Source of the DNA: DTGL01 sp038895395
GTDB lineage: Archaea; Iainarchaeota; Iainarchaeia; Iainarchaeales; DTGL01
Direction: 5' to 3'
Length of the DNA: 11,559 nucleotides
NCBI GenBank assembly: GCA_038895395.1
Contig: JAWANJ010000025.1
Location: forward strand, 1 to 11,559
Part shown: positions 11,536-11,559 of the stretch, one piece after another
Position numbering within the stretch: the first letter of the stretch is position 1
Layout: each line of letters starts with the position of its first letter
Position numbers and translations under genes: made by a program
The notes under the pieces: model-generated
What the model saw: only the letters and a program-made list of their open reading frames with translations
What the model was told of the DNA's origin: nothing
Database searches by the model: none

Positions 11536-11559
11536 ATGCCTGTGCCTAAATTTCCCAAA
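11536..11559 (+). CDS. Start of a further gene (runs off the right edge)
   Basis: ATG at 11536 opens a frame reading MPVPKFPK to the end of the window, with a TATA box at about -29. The same frame stays open upstream to a TTG at 11470 overlapping the end of pdxS, which would add 22 residues, but these are Lys/Asn-rich and lack an SD. Eight residues are too few to name a family; the opening does not look like PdxT. Confidence 0.35.

Noticed and set aside
1..11559. CRISPR arrays, insertion sequences, integrase genes
   Set aside because: No spaced direct repeats, transposase motifs or terminal inverted repeats were seen on either strand.

Overview
The window looks archaeal. Direct signs are a tRNA-Trp gene interrupted at the canonical 37/38 position by an intron with a textbook bulge-helix-bulge splice motif, TATA-type boxes about 27-31 bases upstream of start codons (leaderless-style promoters), Shine-Dalgarno sites of the GGTGA(TC) type inside gene clusters, and family members typical of archaea (TrmJ-type SPOUT methylase, HypC, a tiny Arg/Lys-rich ribosomal protein). 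Genes are AT-rich, tightly packed and partly unfamiliar. This would suit a small-genome archaeon such as a DPANN lineage, but that placement is inference only.

Layout. 1-476 (-): start of a secreted protein running off the left edge. 588-1298 (+): TrmJ-like tRNA 2'-O-methyltransferase. 1392-3056 (+): membrane-anchored outer-face protein of unknown function. 3155-3432 (+): tRNA-Trp(CCA) with a 205-nt intron carrying a candidate box C/D methylation guide aimed at C34. 3524-6100 (+): large PKD/Ig-like surface protein with one membrane span and a long cytoplasmic tail. 6102-7343 (-): two-gene operon, a helical protein followed without a gap by a PIN-like nuclease. 7408-7482 (+): tRNA-Pro(GGG), divergent from that operon. 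7551-7904 (+): small winged-helix-like protein. 7938-8066 (+): 42-aa ribosomal protein, eL41-like, with a TTG start. 8128-9033 (-): UbiA-family prenyltransferase. 9089-9292 (+): HypC. 9380-9850 and 9862-10554 (+): TspO-like membrane protein and HAD hydrolase. 10595-11476 (+): PdxS. At the right edge another gene probably begins at 11536.

How it fits together. One theme is tRNA and ribosome biology: TrmJ (tRNA 2'-O-methylation, position 32), the tRNA-Trp intron guide (positions 34 and possibly 39), tRNA-Pro and the ribosomal protein. A second is the cell envelope: the secreted fragment, two membrane-anchored extracellular proteins, UbiA and TspO. A third is cofactor/metabolic genes: HypC, HAD, PdxS. 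Most genes appear to have their own promoter; the clear co-transcribed pairs are 7343-6102 and TspO-HAD. The most interesting part is the oversized tRNA-Trp intron, whose elements pair with exon sequence in mutually exclusive ways.
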